Source of the DNA: JBFFXF01 sp041569895
Lineage (GTDB): Bacteria; Planctomycetota; UBA8108; JACQVS01
Reading direction: 5' to 3'
Length of the DNA stretch: 13,116 bases
Assembly: GCA_041569895.1 (NCBI GenBank)
Contig: JBFFXF010000209.1
Location: 1 to 13,116, forward strand
Shown here: in pieces, positions 1-6,676 of the stretch
Layout of the letters: each line of letters starts with the position of its first letter
How positions within the stretch are numbered: the first letter of the stretch is position 1
The notes under the pieces: model-generated
What the model was told of the DNA's origin: nothing
The model's database searches: none
What the model saw: only the letters and a program-made list of their open reading frames with translations
Made by a program: the position numbers and the translations under genes

Positions 1-42
1 CCCGCCGCGCGGACGCCCGGCTTCCTTCACGAGACCTCCCGA

Positions 43-1710
43 TCAGCCGAGGGCGCCGGGCTCCTCGACTCCCGCTCCCGCCGGCGCGGGCTCGGGCGCG
101 GTCTCCTCCTCCGAGAGCTCGACCGGCCTGTACCCGCCGCGCGACCTGAAGTAGAAGATCAGGGCGAGATAGCCGATCAGCATGATGGTCGGGAAGATCG
201 TCATGTTGGCCAGCGCGCCCTGGTTCGCCGCCTGGCGGACCGCGGCGATCTTCTTCTCGACCGCCTCGCGCTGCTCCTCCGGGATGGTCGCGACGATCTC
301 CTTCAGCTTGGCGTCGTCGATCGCGTCGTAGTTGATGATCTCGTAGATGGCTTTCGGCTCCAGCGCCTGGATCTCGCCGTCGATGACCAGCGCCGGCAGT
401 GCCTCCGCGATGTCGGCGTTCGCGATGATCGCCTCGTTCTGCTTGTCGGTCTGCAGCTTGCCGATGAACGGCGTGCCGAGCGTGCCGACGGCGAGCATGC
501 CGATGCCGGCGATGGCGTTCAGCGTCAGGGCGCCGCCCCGCGGGCACTGCTCGGAGACGACGCCGAGCATCGTCGGCCAGAAGAAGGTCTTCCCGAAGCC
601 GTAGATGGTCGCGGCGACGAAGATGATGAAGGCGCCGGCGGCCAGGGAGAGCGAGTAGAGGCCGACGATCGCGAGCCCCGCGCTGATCGCCAGCAGCCCG
701 AGCGGCGAGAACTTGTGCACGATCGGTCCCGCGAAGAAGCGCAGGACGAGCATGATCGCCGAGGTGTAGACGAGGATCCAGCCGGCGTCGAAGGTGACGA
801 CGCCCTTCATGATGGCGGTGATCCAGCTGTCGGTGCCGAGCTCGGTCCACGCCAGCGGCATCATGATGAGAGTGAGCACGAACATCAGCCCGCGGCCGAG
901 CGCCCTGGTGTAGACGCCGAACGCGACGACGATGGCCACACCGATGGCCATGAAGAGGACCTTCTGCCAGACGGGGAGCTCCACGAGACCGCCCACCGAG
1001 AAGAAGTCCATCAACTGCAGGGTCACCAGGAAGCCGACGATAATCGCGCCGAGGACGCCGAACTCCGCGAGCATCTGGCGATACGACACGCCGGAGGCGA
1101 CGCGCTCCTGCACCGGGAACTTGCACGGCAGGAGCATGAAGAAGTAGACCACCGCCGGGATGGCGATGAGGCCGACCTTGATCCACCACGGCACTTCATC
1201 GATGTAGATGGTGATGAAGCCCGCGCAGACGAGCCCTCCCGGCCAGCCGGCGTGGAGGATGTTGAGCCACTTGGTCTTCTCGCGGCTGAAGAGCGTCGCC
1301 ACCACCGGGTTGATGAACGCCTCGACGGTGCCGTTGCCGAGCGCCAGGATGAGGCTGCCCCAGTAGACCAGGTGGTAGCCGGCCTGCGGGTTGCCGCCGT
1401 CGGAGACGAAGTACGCCGTGACTCCCATCACCGCCCAGATGGCGTGGCCCACGAAGGCGATCACCATCGACGCCTTGTAGCCGATCTTGTCGATGATCAG
1501 GCTGAAGCCGATGATGCTCACCGCGAACGGCCAGATGCCGATTCCGAGCAGCCGGCCGGCCTCCGGCTTGGTCAGGCCGAACTCCACCTCCCAGACATCG
1601 ACCAGGAAAACACGTGAGATGAACCCGAAGGCGGTCGTGACCAGCGCAATGAAGCACCCCCAGAAGAGCATCTGGGAGCCATTGTTGTCGCCCTGTGATT
1701 GAGTGTTCAC
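43..1710 (-). CDS. MFS transporter with long periplasmic insert between the last two helices
   Basis: This is a 555-residue inner-membrane transporter with about 12 hydrophobic helices, beginning with a Trp/Phe-rich first helix at residue 14. The layout fits the major facilitator superfamily, but the substrate is unknown. The start is GTG at 1710, because an AGGGAGA ribosome site lies about 11 nt upstream; the internal ATG at residue 14 would remove the cytoplasmic N-terminus and has no such site. Two parts are unusual. Residues 421-502 form a hydrophilic insert, partly helical and rich in Glu, Lys and Ala, between helices 11 and 12, which should face the periplasm. The last 23 residues are an acidic Pro/Ala/Glu tail. 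The gene stands alone on its strand after the gene A terminator, with an 11-bp direct repeat in its upstream region. Family assignment is firm; the substrate is not. Confidence 0.88.
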   Translation of the reverse strand: MNTQSQGDNNGSQMLFWGCFIALVTTAFGFISRVFLVDVWEVEFGLTKPEAGRLLGIGIWPFAVSIIGFSLIIDKIGYKASMVIAFVGHAIWAVMGVTAYFVSDGGNPQAGYHLVYWGSLILALGNGTVEAFINPVVATLFSREKTKWLNILHAGWPGGLVCAGFITIYIDEVPWWIKVGLIAIPAVVYFFMLLPCKFPVQERVASGVSYRQMLAEFGVLGAIIVGFLVTLQLMDFFSVGGLVELPVWQKVLFMAIGVAIVVAFGVYTRALGRGLMFVLTLIMMPLAWTELGTDSWITAIMKGVVTFDAGWILVYTSAIMLVLRFFAGPIVHKFSPLGLLAISAGLAIVGLYSLSLAAGAFIIFVAATIYGFGKTFFWPTMLGVVSEQCPRGGALTLNAIAGIGMLAVGTLGTPFIGKLQTDKQNEAIIANADIAEALPALVIDGEIQALEPKAIYEIINYDAIDDAKLKEIVATIPEEQREAVEKKIAAVRQAANQGALANMTIFPTIMLIGYLALIFYFRSRGGYRPVELSEEETAPEPAPAGAGVEEPGALG

Positions 1711-1745
1711 GGTCGCGGAGTCTCCCTTTTCTCGATCCCCCGAAT

Positions 1746-1767
1746 GGCGTCTGATCGGCGTCTGATT
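1746..1767. repeat. Two tandem 11-bp direct repeats upstream of the MFS gene
   Basis: The 10-mer GGCGTCTGAT occurs at 1746-1755 and again at 1757-1766, an 11-bp period, ending 36 bp upstream of the GTG start at 1710. It could be an operator for the transporter or a chance slippage duplication. Only position and sequence are seen; no regulator is encoded nearby. Confidence 0.45.
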
Positions 1768-1906
1768 GGCGGCTGGAAGTGCAAAGAGACGGATAACCTA
1801 CGTCAGCGGGCGCGACGGTGTCAACCCGATTTCCCGGCGCCGCGGTGGTCCGATAACGGACTCCGAGGTGTCTGGTGACGTTCTTCCGCCTGGCTCGCGT
1901 CGTGAC

Positions 1907-1940
1907 AAAAAGAAAACCCCGGAGCCGGTGGGCTCCGGGG
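1907..1940 (-). terminator. Rho-independent terminator of dockerin-like gene A
   Basis: Read on the minus strand, a perfect 10-bp GC-rich stem (CCCCGGAGCC / GGCTCCGGGG, 4-nt loop) is followed directly by TTTTCTTTTT. It begins about 62 nt after the stop codon of gene A and lies before the next minus-strand gene, so it should separate their transcription. Confidence 0.9.
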
Positions 1941-2002
1941 TCTCGAGCTTGCTTCTGCTCACGCGCGTCGCGTCACGGCCGTCGCCGCTGTCGCGAGCGC
2001 TC

Positions 2003-3478
2003 TCACTGACACGACGAGGCTTCGCACGGCAGCGCGCCCTCGCCGACCTCGATGGTCCCGCAGTCGGGGAACGGAGCGCTCGGCTCCGGGCCGCCGAGGA
2101 ACTCGTACTCGATCGTGAAGACCGCGTCGGCGAGGTCCACCAGGTTGTCGGCGTTCGAGTCGGCGGCCGCCTGACACGGCGACTGCGGACCGTCGCGGAA
2201 CAGCGCGCTGATGGTCCAGATCGGATCGGCGATGTCGACGCGGCGGTCGTTGTTCGAGTCGGCGCGCAGGAACGTCTGCGTCTGCACCCCCTCGAGGACC
2301 GCATTGACCGACGCGCTGGCGATGTTACAGACGACGCCCGAGGCGCCGGCGACCGTCAGCACGTTGTTGACCGGCTGTCCCGAGCCGGTGAGGCCATCCG
2401 CGAAGGCGATCGTTCCGCTGCACTCATCGAAGCCCTCCTCGCAGAGCGCTCCGACGCTCAGCTTGAGGACCGACTCCGTGCCGGGGACGTCGAGCGTGAT
2501 CGGCATGGTGAAGGAGAGCACGATCGCGCTCACCGCGCCGCGCCGTCCGTTGTTCTGCTTCTTCGCCGGGTCGACGACCTCGGTCTTCTCGAAGCCGCCC
2601 ATCTGCTTGCCGTCCGGCGCGAGGCCGCCCGAGGTGCCCTCGGTGGTGGCGTCGGTGATGTCGACGTCACCGGTGACCTCGATCGAGAACGACCAGCCCT
2701 GGACGCCGGCGCTGTCGCCGGACGTCGACACGCCGGCATAGACGTCCACGGAGGGAATCGCGCCGCGGATCTCGCCGCCCGACCCGAGACACTTGTCCGT
2801 GCCGTCGGCGAAACCGTCATTCGGCGTGCCGCTCGCGAGTCTCGAGCCGGAGAAGCCGACGTTCTGGACGGCCTCGCAGCAGTTCTCCTCGGGCGTCAGC
2901 GCGATCTCGAGCGTGCCGAGCACCGGCACGACCGTCGCGCCCAGCTGGGTGATGTTGTTGTCGACGGGCTGGCCCGCGCCCTTGCATCCGTTCGCGTATC
3001 GCAGCGTCGCCGTTCCCGCGGTGTCGGGAATCGTCGCCTCGACGCTGATCCTGCCGATCGTCGAGGTCGTCTGCGGCGGGAGGACGATCGGCTGCGTGAA
3101 CGAGAGCACGATCGCGCTCACGGCGCCGTTCTTCCCCTGGCACGCATCTCTCGAGCCGTCCGGTCCCGTCGTCTCCGTCTTGTTGAATCCGCCGGAGAAA
3201 AGCGCGCCGGAATCGGTCGACTTGTCGGCGACGCCGTCAGCGATCGCGGTGATCGTGGCGTCGTCGGCGGTCAGGCTGATCGACCAGCCCTGCGCGCCGG
3301 GGCCGGGGCCCGCGTGCGTGAGCGTCAGGTCGTAATCCGCGCTGACCGTCGAGCCCGGATTCCCCGACTGGGCGGTCGGGCCACTGAATCCGAGTGTGTA
3401 GGTGTCCTGAGCGCCGGCGACGGCGCAGAACGCGATGAGTGAGAGGGCGGTGAGACAGGAGAGCGAAGCTCTTTTCAT
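2003..3478 (-). CDS. Secreted protein A: two repeated beta-rich modules plus dockerin-like domain
   Basis: This 491-residue exported protein is of unknown function. The ATG at 3478 is chosen because GAGGAG lies about 8 nt upstream and a clean signal peptide follows (KR, hydrophobic core, cleavage after AGA at residue 23). Residues 28-195 and 208-385 are diverged copies of one module. They share GFSG, QGWS.S, GF.KTE, GAVSAIVLSFT.PI and G.GQPV.N motifs, and look like Thr/Val-rich beta-sandwiches. Residues 404-476 are dockerin-like, with calcium loops at 407-418 and 440-451, each with Asp/Asn at positions 1, 3, 5, 9 and 12. A Cys-Cys pair opens module 2 (200-201), and two Cys close the C-terminus (485, 490). 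It is a paralogue of the next gene upstream. A cohesin- or carbohydrate-binding-like fold is a guess; a surface or extracellular location is likely. Confidence 0.88.
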   Translation of the reverse strand: MKRASLSCLTALSLIAFCAVAGAQDTYTLGFSGPTAQSGNPGSTVSADYDLTLTHAGPGPGAQGWSISLTADDATITAIADGVADKSTDSGALFSGGFNKTETTGPDGSRDACQGKNGAVSAIVLSFTQPIVLPPQTTSTIGRISVEATIPDTAGTATLRYANGCKGAGQPVDNNITQLGATVVPVLGTLEIALTPEENCCEAVQNVGFSGSRLASGTPNDGFADGTDKCLGSGGEIRGAIPSVDVYAGVSTSGDSAGVQGWSFSIEVTGDVDITDATTEGTSGGLAPDGKQMGGFEKTEVVDPAKKQNNGRRGAVSAIVLSFTMPITLDVPGTESVLKLSVGALCEEGFDECSGTIAFADGLTGSGQPVNNVLTVAGASGVVCNIASASVNAVLEGVQTQTFLRADSNNDRRVDIADPIWTISALFRDGPQSPCQAAADSNADNLVDLADAVFTIEYEFLGGPEPSAPFPDCGTIEVGEGALPCEASSCQ

Positions 3479-3485
3479 TTTTTCT

Positions 3486-3498
3486 CCTCCTCTGGAGG
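3486..3498 (-). promoter_or_regulatory. Small hairpin covering the ribosome site of gene A
   Basis: On the minus strand CCTCC-AGA-GGAGG forms a perfect 5-bp stem with a 3-nt loop, and its 3' arm is the Shine-Dalgarno of gene A. The stem could damp initiation, but it is short, and any GGAGG near a CCTCC would do this. Confidence 0.35.
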
Positions 3499-3749
3499 TG
3501 TTTCCTGAATCGAATCGATTCGGCTCGAAGAGACCCAAACTTCCATCAAATGGTCGAATCGCCACTCTCGCGCTCACGGTGGACGATTCGTCAAATCTCG
3601 CATTTCGGCGCACGCCTCGCTCGATCCGTCGCTCGAAGCGGTGCGGTTGGTTTCGGGAGAGGTCGTGACGTGCTCCCTTGCTCGCTTATCCCGAGATCTT
3701 TTTCGTGCGTCTGCTCGCACTCGAACTCGCCCACCCCCAAACGGTGGCT

Positions 3750-3778
3750 ATTGTACGCAGCGCCCCCTCGCGAATCAA
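3750..3778 (-). promoter_or_regulatory. Sigma70-type promoter for gene A
   Basis: On the minus strand, TTGATT (3778-3773) is followed by a 17-bp spacer and TACAAT (3755-3750). These match the -35 consensus at 4 of 6 bases and the -10 at 5 of 6. It lies between the gene B terminator and gene A, where a promoter is needed. Transcription from it would give a leader of about 265 nt. Confidence 0.55.
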
Positions 3779-3848
3779 TCGATTTTCCCCGGAAACGCCG
3801 CCCCGGTAGGAATATAGCGGCCCCGCGCCGACCCCGCCCACGGCCGGC

Positions 3849-3885
3849 AAAAAAAGGCCCCGAAGCGCGGCGCTCCGGGGCCTTT
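3849..3885 (-). terminator. Rho-independent terminator of dockerin-like gene B
   Basis: On the minus strand AAAGGCCCCG pairs with CGGGGCCTTT, extended past one mismatch by 4 more pairs around a CCG loop, and ends in a run of 7 T. It starts about 48 nt after the stop codon of gene B. Its core GCCCCGGAGC resembles that of the gene A terminator. Confidence 0.9.
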
Positions 3886-3933
3886 GAGTTCACGTGTGAC
3901 AGTCTTCAGTACAGGTTTCGTGCGTGCGAGCCC

Positions 3934-5469
3934 TTACGAGCAGCTCGACGGGACCGTCTCGCACGGAAGCTCGTCCTCCTCGAGCTCCTCGACATCGCAG
4001 CTCCCGAACGGTGGCGGCGGAGGCGGACCCCCGAGGAACTGGTAGTCGATGATGTAGGTCGCGTCCGAGAGGTCGTAGACTCCGTCGTTGTTGGCGTCTC
4101 CGGCCGACTGGCATCCGGTCTCCGGGCCATTACGGAAGAGCTCGTTGATGGTCCAGATGGCGTCGGCGATGTTGTTCCGGCCGTCATCGTTCGGATCACC
4201 GCGCACGAACGGGCCCTTGCCCGGCGGCGGCCTGAACGCGATGTTCGCCTCTGCGGTAGCCTCGTTGCACGCCGAGCCGCTGCCGCCGCCGACCGTGATC
4301 ACGTTGCCGACCGGCTGGCCGGCGCCCTGCAGGCCGTTCCGCAGGCTGACGCGGCCGGTGTCGCCATCGGCGCCCTCGACGTTCAGCGCGAGGATCGACT
4401 GCGTTCCGGTCCCGGGGAGCGTGATCGGCATGGTGAACGACAGCACGATGGCGCTGACGGCGCCCGGTCCCTGCGGTCCAGCGCCGGCGAGCGGTCCCGA
4501 GGTCGGCTCCTTGTTCGGATCGACGGTCTCGGTCTTCTCGAAGCCCCCGCTAAAGAGGCCGTCCGGCGTCGGAGCTCCCGCCGTGTTCGTGATCGTCGCG
4601 CTCAGGAGCGGCACGCCCTCGACCGCGGTCGAGACCGACCAGCCCTGGACCGCCGGCTGTCCGGCCTCGAACTGCGACGCGATGTTGAGGAACACCGTGC
4701 CGGCCCCCGGAGCGAACTCGATCTCCCCGCCCTGGGCGAGGCACTTGTCGGTGGCGTCCGCGATCTGCGTACCGAAGAGGTTCGGGTTCTCGCTGGCGAT
4801 CCGCGAGCCCGAGTATCCGTAGTTCAGGGCGGCCTGGCAGCAATCGACGACGACGTTGCACGCGATCGCCTTGCCGGCGAGCGTCGGGTTCACCGTCGCG
4901 CCCTGCTGCGTGATGTTGTTGCTCACCGGCTGGCCCGATCCACGGCAGCCGTTGGCGTAGCGCAGCGTCGCGGAGCCGCCCTCGACGATGGTCTTCTCGA
5001 TCGTGATGGCGGCGATGCTCGACGTCGCGTTGGCGGGCAGCACTCTCGGCATGGTGAACGAGAGCACGAAGGCGCTGACGGCGCCGTTCCGGTTGGCGCA
5101 GTCGCCGGCCGAGGGACCACCGCCCGCGACGGGCGTCGTCTCGCTCTTCTCGAAACCACCCGCAAACAGCCGGTCGGCGTCGGTCCCCGCGGTGGTGATG
5201 TTGGTGATCGTGGCTCCGTCGGCGGTCAGGCTGATCGACCACCCCTGCGCCGATCCCGTGTCCACCACCCCGTCGCCGTCGGAGTCACCGGGCGCGCCGG
5301 GCCCCTCGTGCGTCAGCGTGCACAGGTAGTCCGCGGACACCGTGTCCCCGTCATTGCCGCTCAGCGAGTCCGGCCCGCTGAAACCGAGCGTATACACGTC
5401 CTGTGCGCTCACTCCCCCGAAGGCAAGCACCGCGCACGCCAGAAAGAGAGACGTCCAGAGCCTATTCAT
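3934..5469 (-). CDS. Secreted protein B: two repeated modules plus dockerin-like domain, paralogue of A
   Basis: This 511-residue exported protein has the same architecture as protein A. The ATG at 5469 is supported by GGGAGGAG about 9 nt upstream and a signal peptide ending VSA at residue 22; the mature N-terminus QDVYTLGFSGP nearly matches that of A. The modules lie at about 27-200 and 215-402, again with QGWS, GGFEK(S/T)ET, LSFTMP and G.GQPV.N motifs. Module 2 starts at a Cys-Cys pair (210-211). The dockerin-like part (421-491) has calcium loops at 425-436, where position 9 is Asn instead of Asp, and at 458-469. Unlike A, module 1 has an insert at 61-73 with D-x-D-x-D-G-x-x-D spacing, a third possible calcium loop. 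A Pro run (482-487) and an acidic stretch (493-500) precede two C-terminal Cys. Function is unknown; adhesion, surface assembly or carbohydrate attachment are possible. Confidence 0.88.
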   Translation of the reverse strand: MNRLWTSLFLACAVLAFGGVSAQDVYTLGFSGPDSLSGNDGDTVSADYLCTLTHEGPGAPGDSDGDGVVDTGSAQGWSISLTADGATITNITTAGTDADRLFAGGFEKSETTPVAGGGPSAGDCANRNGAVSAFVLSFTMPRVLPANATSSIAAITIEKTIVEGGSATLRYANGCRGSGQPVSNNITQQGATVNPTLAGKAIACNVVVDCCQAALNYGYSGSRIASENPNLFGTQIADATDKCLAQGGEIEFAPGAGTVFLNIASQFEAGQPAVQGWSVSTAVEGVPLLSATITNTAGAPTPDGLFSGGFEKTETVDPNKEPTSGPLAGAGPQGPGAVSAIVLSFTMPITLPGTGTQSILALNVEGADGDTGRVSLRNGLQGAGQPVGNVITVGGGSGSACNEATAEANIAFRPPPGKGPFVRGDPNDDGRNNIADAIWTINELFRNGPETGCQSAGDANNDGVYDLSDATYIIDYQFLGGPPPPPPFGSCDVEELEEDELPCETVPSSCS

Positions 5470-5626
5470 CGTTTTTTCTCCTCCCGTTCTGGGAAACGGT
5501 CGCATGAAGGAAACCTGTAACCCTCAGAATGACGCACCACGAGGCCGTGCCGAGGCAGCCGCCGTCTCGAATCAACAGCCGCGGACCGGACAGGGAGTGC
5601 TGCTGAGAACCCAATAAACACACAGC

Positions 5627-5690
5627 GCTTCGAGATATGGCTTCGAGATAGAGCTTCGAGATTCGGTTCGAGATTCCGTCCGAGATAGAC
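5627..5690. repeat. Five direct repeats, 13-bp period, core TTCGAGAT
   Basis: Units start at 5627, 5640, 5653, 5666 and 5678 and share G(C)TTCGAGAT, decaying to GTTCGAGAT and GTCCGAGAT in the last two. The spacing (13, 13, 13, 12) is a little over one helical turn. It lies about 160 bp upstream of gene B, so an iteron-like regulator-binding array is possible; simple slippage is the alternative. Confidence 0.7.
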
Positions 5691-5698
5691 CCAGAAAC

Positions 5699-5720
5699 CC
5701 TGTAGCGAAGAGTCTACAGG
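5699..5720. repeat. 7-bp inverted repeat next to the 13-bp array
   Basis: CCTGTAG (5699-5705) and CTACAGG (5714-5720) are perfect arms around 8 nt. It could be an operator or a weak hairpin; there is no T-run, so it is not a terminator. Confidence 0.4.
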
Positions 5721-5934
5721 CTCTCGTCATGGATGGGAAGCGTGAAATCCCGGACGACCCCGCTCGGAGATCAACAGCGTGTTTCATAACTTCCCGTGTT
5801 TCCCGCGAACGGGCAGAGCAGAAGAGTGCTCTTCAGACCCTTGGAGACCACTCCAGGTTTACATCGATCGCCGCCGGGATTCAAGCCCGCACTTCACGAA
5901 AATGTCGCGCTCGAGACCGGCGGGTCCGGCAGGC

Positions 5935-6465
5935 TCATGGAGTCGCGGCGATGCCGCAGTTCCGGATGCCGGCCGTGCGGCACGCATCGATGGCGCTCAC
6001 GACCATCTGGACCGGCACGGCGGCGGCGAAGCGAATGGTCACCGGGAGCTCGACACCGATCTCGTCGAACGTCGCGGCGCGCGCGGCGAGATGCTCGCGG
6101 ATCTGGGCGAAGTCCGGGTGCACGTAGTCGACGCGGCCGAGAGCCCGTTCCGGGCCGGGCGTGACGCTCGCGAACTCGATCACCTCCGCGGGGCTGCTGG
6201 CCGCGCCGGTCGTCGCGCGCGCGACGCAGCGTCCGGAATCGTTCGCGCCGATCCAGTCGAGCTCGAGCCGGATCTCGGCGAGCGGAATCGACGTGCCGTC
6301 GAGGAGCCCGTGATCGCGCGGCAGCGGCGTCGCAAGCCGGCGTTCGATCTCGATGAAAACGGCGGTGACGGTGAAGAAGATGAGCAGCAGGAAAACGACG
6401 TCGATCATCGGCGTGAGGTCGAGCGAGGCTCCGGGGATGCCGAAGCGGCGGCGCCGTCTGTTCAT
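5935..6465 (-). CDS. ExbD/TolR-family proton-channel partner protein
   Basis: This 176-residue protein is anchored by one N-terminal helix and exposes its C-terminal domain to the periplasm. Family members work with ExbB/TolQ to turn proton flow into work on TonB, Tol or gliding-type systems. A basic start (NRRRRR) is followed by LDLTPMIDVVFLLLIFF, with the family's essential Asp at residue 22 in the membrane segment. The C-terminal ~40 residues match the family pattern (PVTI, VV.AIDA...AGI). The middle is longer and unlike typical ExbD. The ATG at 6465 has AGGAG 8 nt upstream; a GTG at 6486, also with AGGAG upstream, would add 7 residues. No exbB/tolQ or tonB lies in the window, so its motor partner must be elsewhere. 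Confidence 0.85.
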   Translation of the reverse strand: MNRRRRRFGIPGASLDLTPMIDVVFLLLIFFTVTAVFIEIERRLATPLPRDHGLLDGTSIPLAEIRLELDWIGANDSGRCVARATTGAASSPAEVIEFASVTPGPERALGRVDYVHPDFAQIREHLAARAATFDEIGVELPVTIRFAAAVPVQMVVSAIDACRTAGIRNCGIAATP

Positions 6466-6466
6466 G

Positions 6467-6490
6467 GCGGTCACTCCTGCGGTCACTCCT
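6467..6490 (-). repeat. 12-bp tandem duplication carrying the exbD ribosome site
   Basis: On the minus strand the 12-mer AGGAGTGACCGC occurs twice in a row just before the ATG at 6465. The copy nearer the gene gives AGGAG at 8 nt spacing; the farther copy is 20 nt away and would suit no start except by reading through. This looks like a recent slippage duplication of the Shine-Dalgarno. Confidence 0.7.
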
Positions 6491-6594
6491 GAGGAACGGG
6501 AACACTCTCTCTCGATCTTTCTCTACGCTCTTCGTGTCACCGCGATGTCACGGGAAGGGCGTCCCCCGCCCGATCGAGCCGTCCCCGATGCGGC

Positions 6595-6623
6595 TTGTAA
6601 GTTGCGCCCGCGCCCCCTATGAT
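6595..6623 (+). promoter_or_regulatory. Sigma70-type promoter for glycyl-tRNA synthetase
   Basis: TTGTAA (6595-6600), a 17-bp spacer and TATGAT (6618-6623) match the -35 at 4 of 6 and the -10 at 5 of 6 bases. Transcription would begin near 6630, leaving a leader of about 47 nt before the ATG at 6677. The site lies in the divergent gap with exbD, exactly where this strand needs a promoter. Confidence 0.6.
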
Positions 6624-6676
6624 CTGGCGTTTCGTACCGACTTTTCCTCGCAAGCGAGCACCCACGGACGGCGGCC

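Larger units (their letters stand above)
3479..3933. other. Intergenic region between the two dockerin-like genes
   Basis: This 455-bp gap has no credible gene. It holds, from right to left, the terminator of gene B (3849-3885), a sigma70-type promoter for gene A (3750-3778), a roughly 265-nt leader, a 12-bp perfect palindrome CGAATCGATTCG at 3511-3522, and the ribosome-site hairpin of gene A. The palindrome is a possible operator, but nothing else supports that. Confidence 0.6.
5470..5934. other. Intergenic region upstream of gene B
   Basis: This 465-bp gap has no convincing gene: its short open frames have no family features and run through repeats. It should contain the promoter of gene B, which I could not pin down. 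It holds a five-unit 13-bp repeat (5627-5690), a 7-bp inverted repeat CCTGTAG/CTACAGG (5699-5720) and a 6-bp one GAAGAG/CTCTTC (5821-5834). It is visibly less GC-rich than the genes around it. Confidence 0.6.

Noticed and set aside
1766..3442. A 558-codon plus-strand frame over secreted gene A
   Set aside because: Composition is Arg/Asp/Gly-rich and shadow-like, and it reads through the terminator of gene A.
3550..5520. A 656-codon open frame on the plus strand, antisense to secreted gene B
   Set aside because: It is Arg/Ala-rich with no family motifs, and it runs through a terminator and a promoter region. The opposite strand has a signal peptide, domains and a strong ribosome site. Such open antisense frames are expected in GC-rich DNA.
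5572..5787. A 71-codon minus-strand frame over the 13-bp repeats
   Set aside because: It merely translates the repeat array and has no ribosome site or conserved feature.
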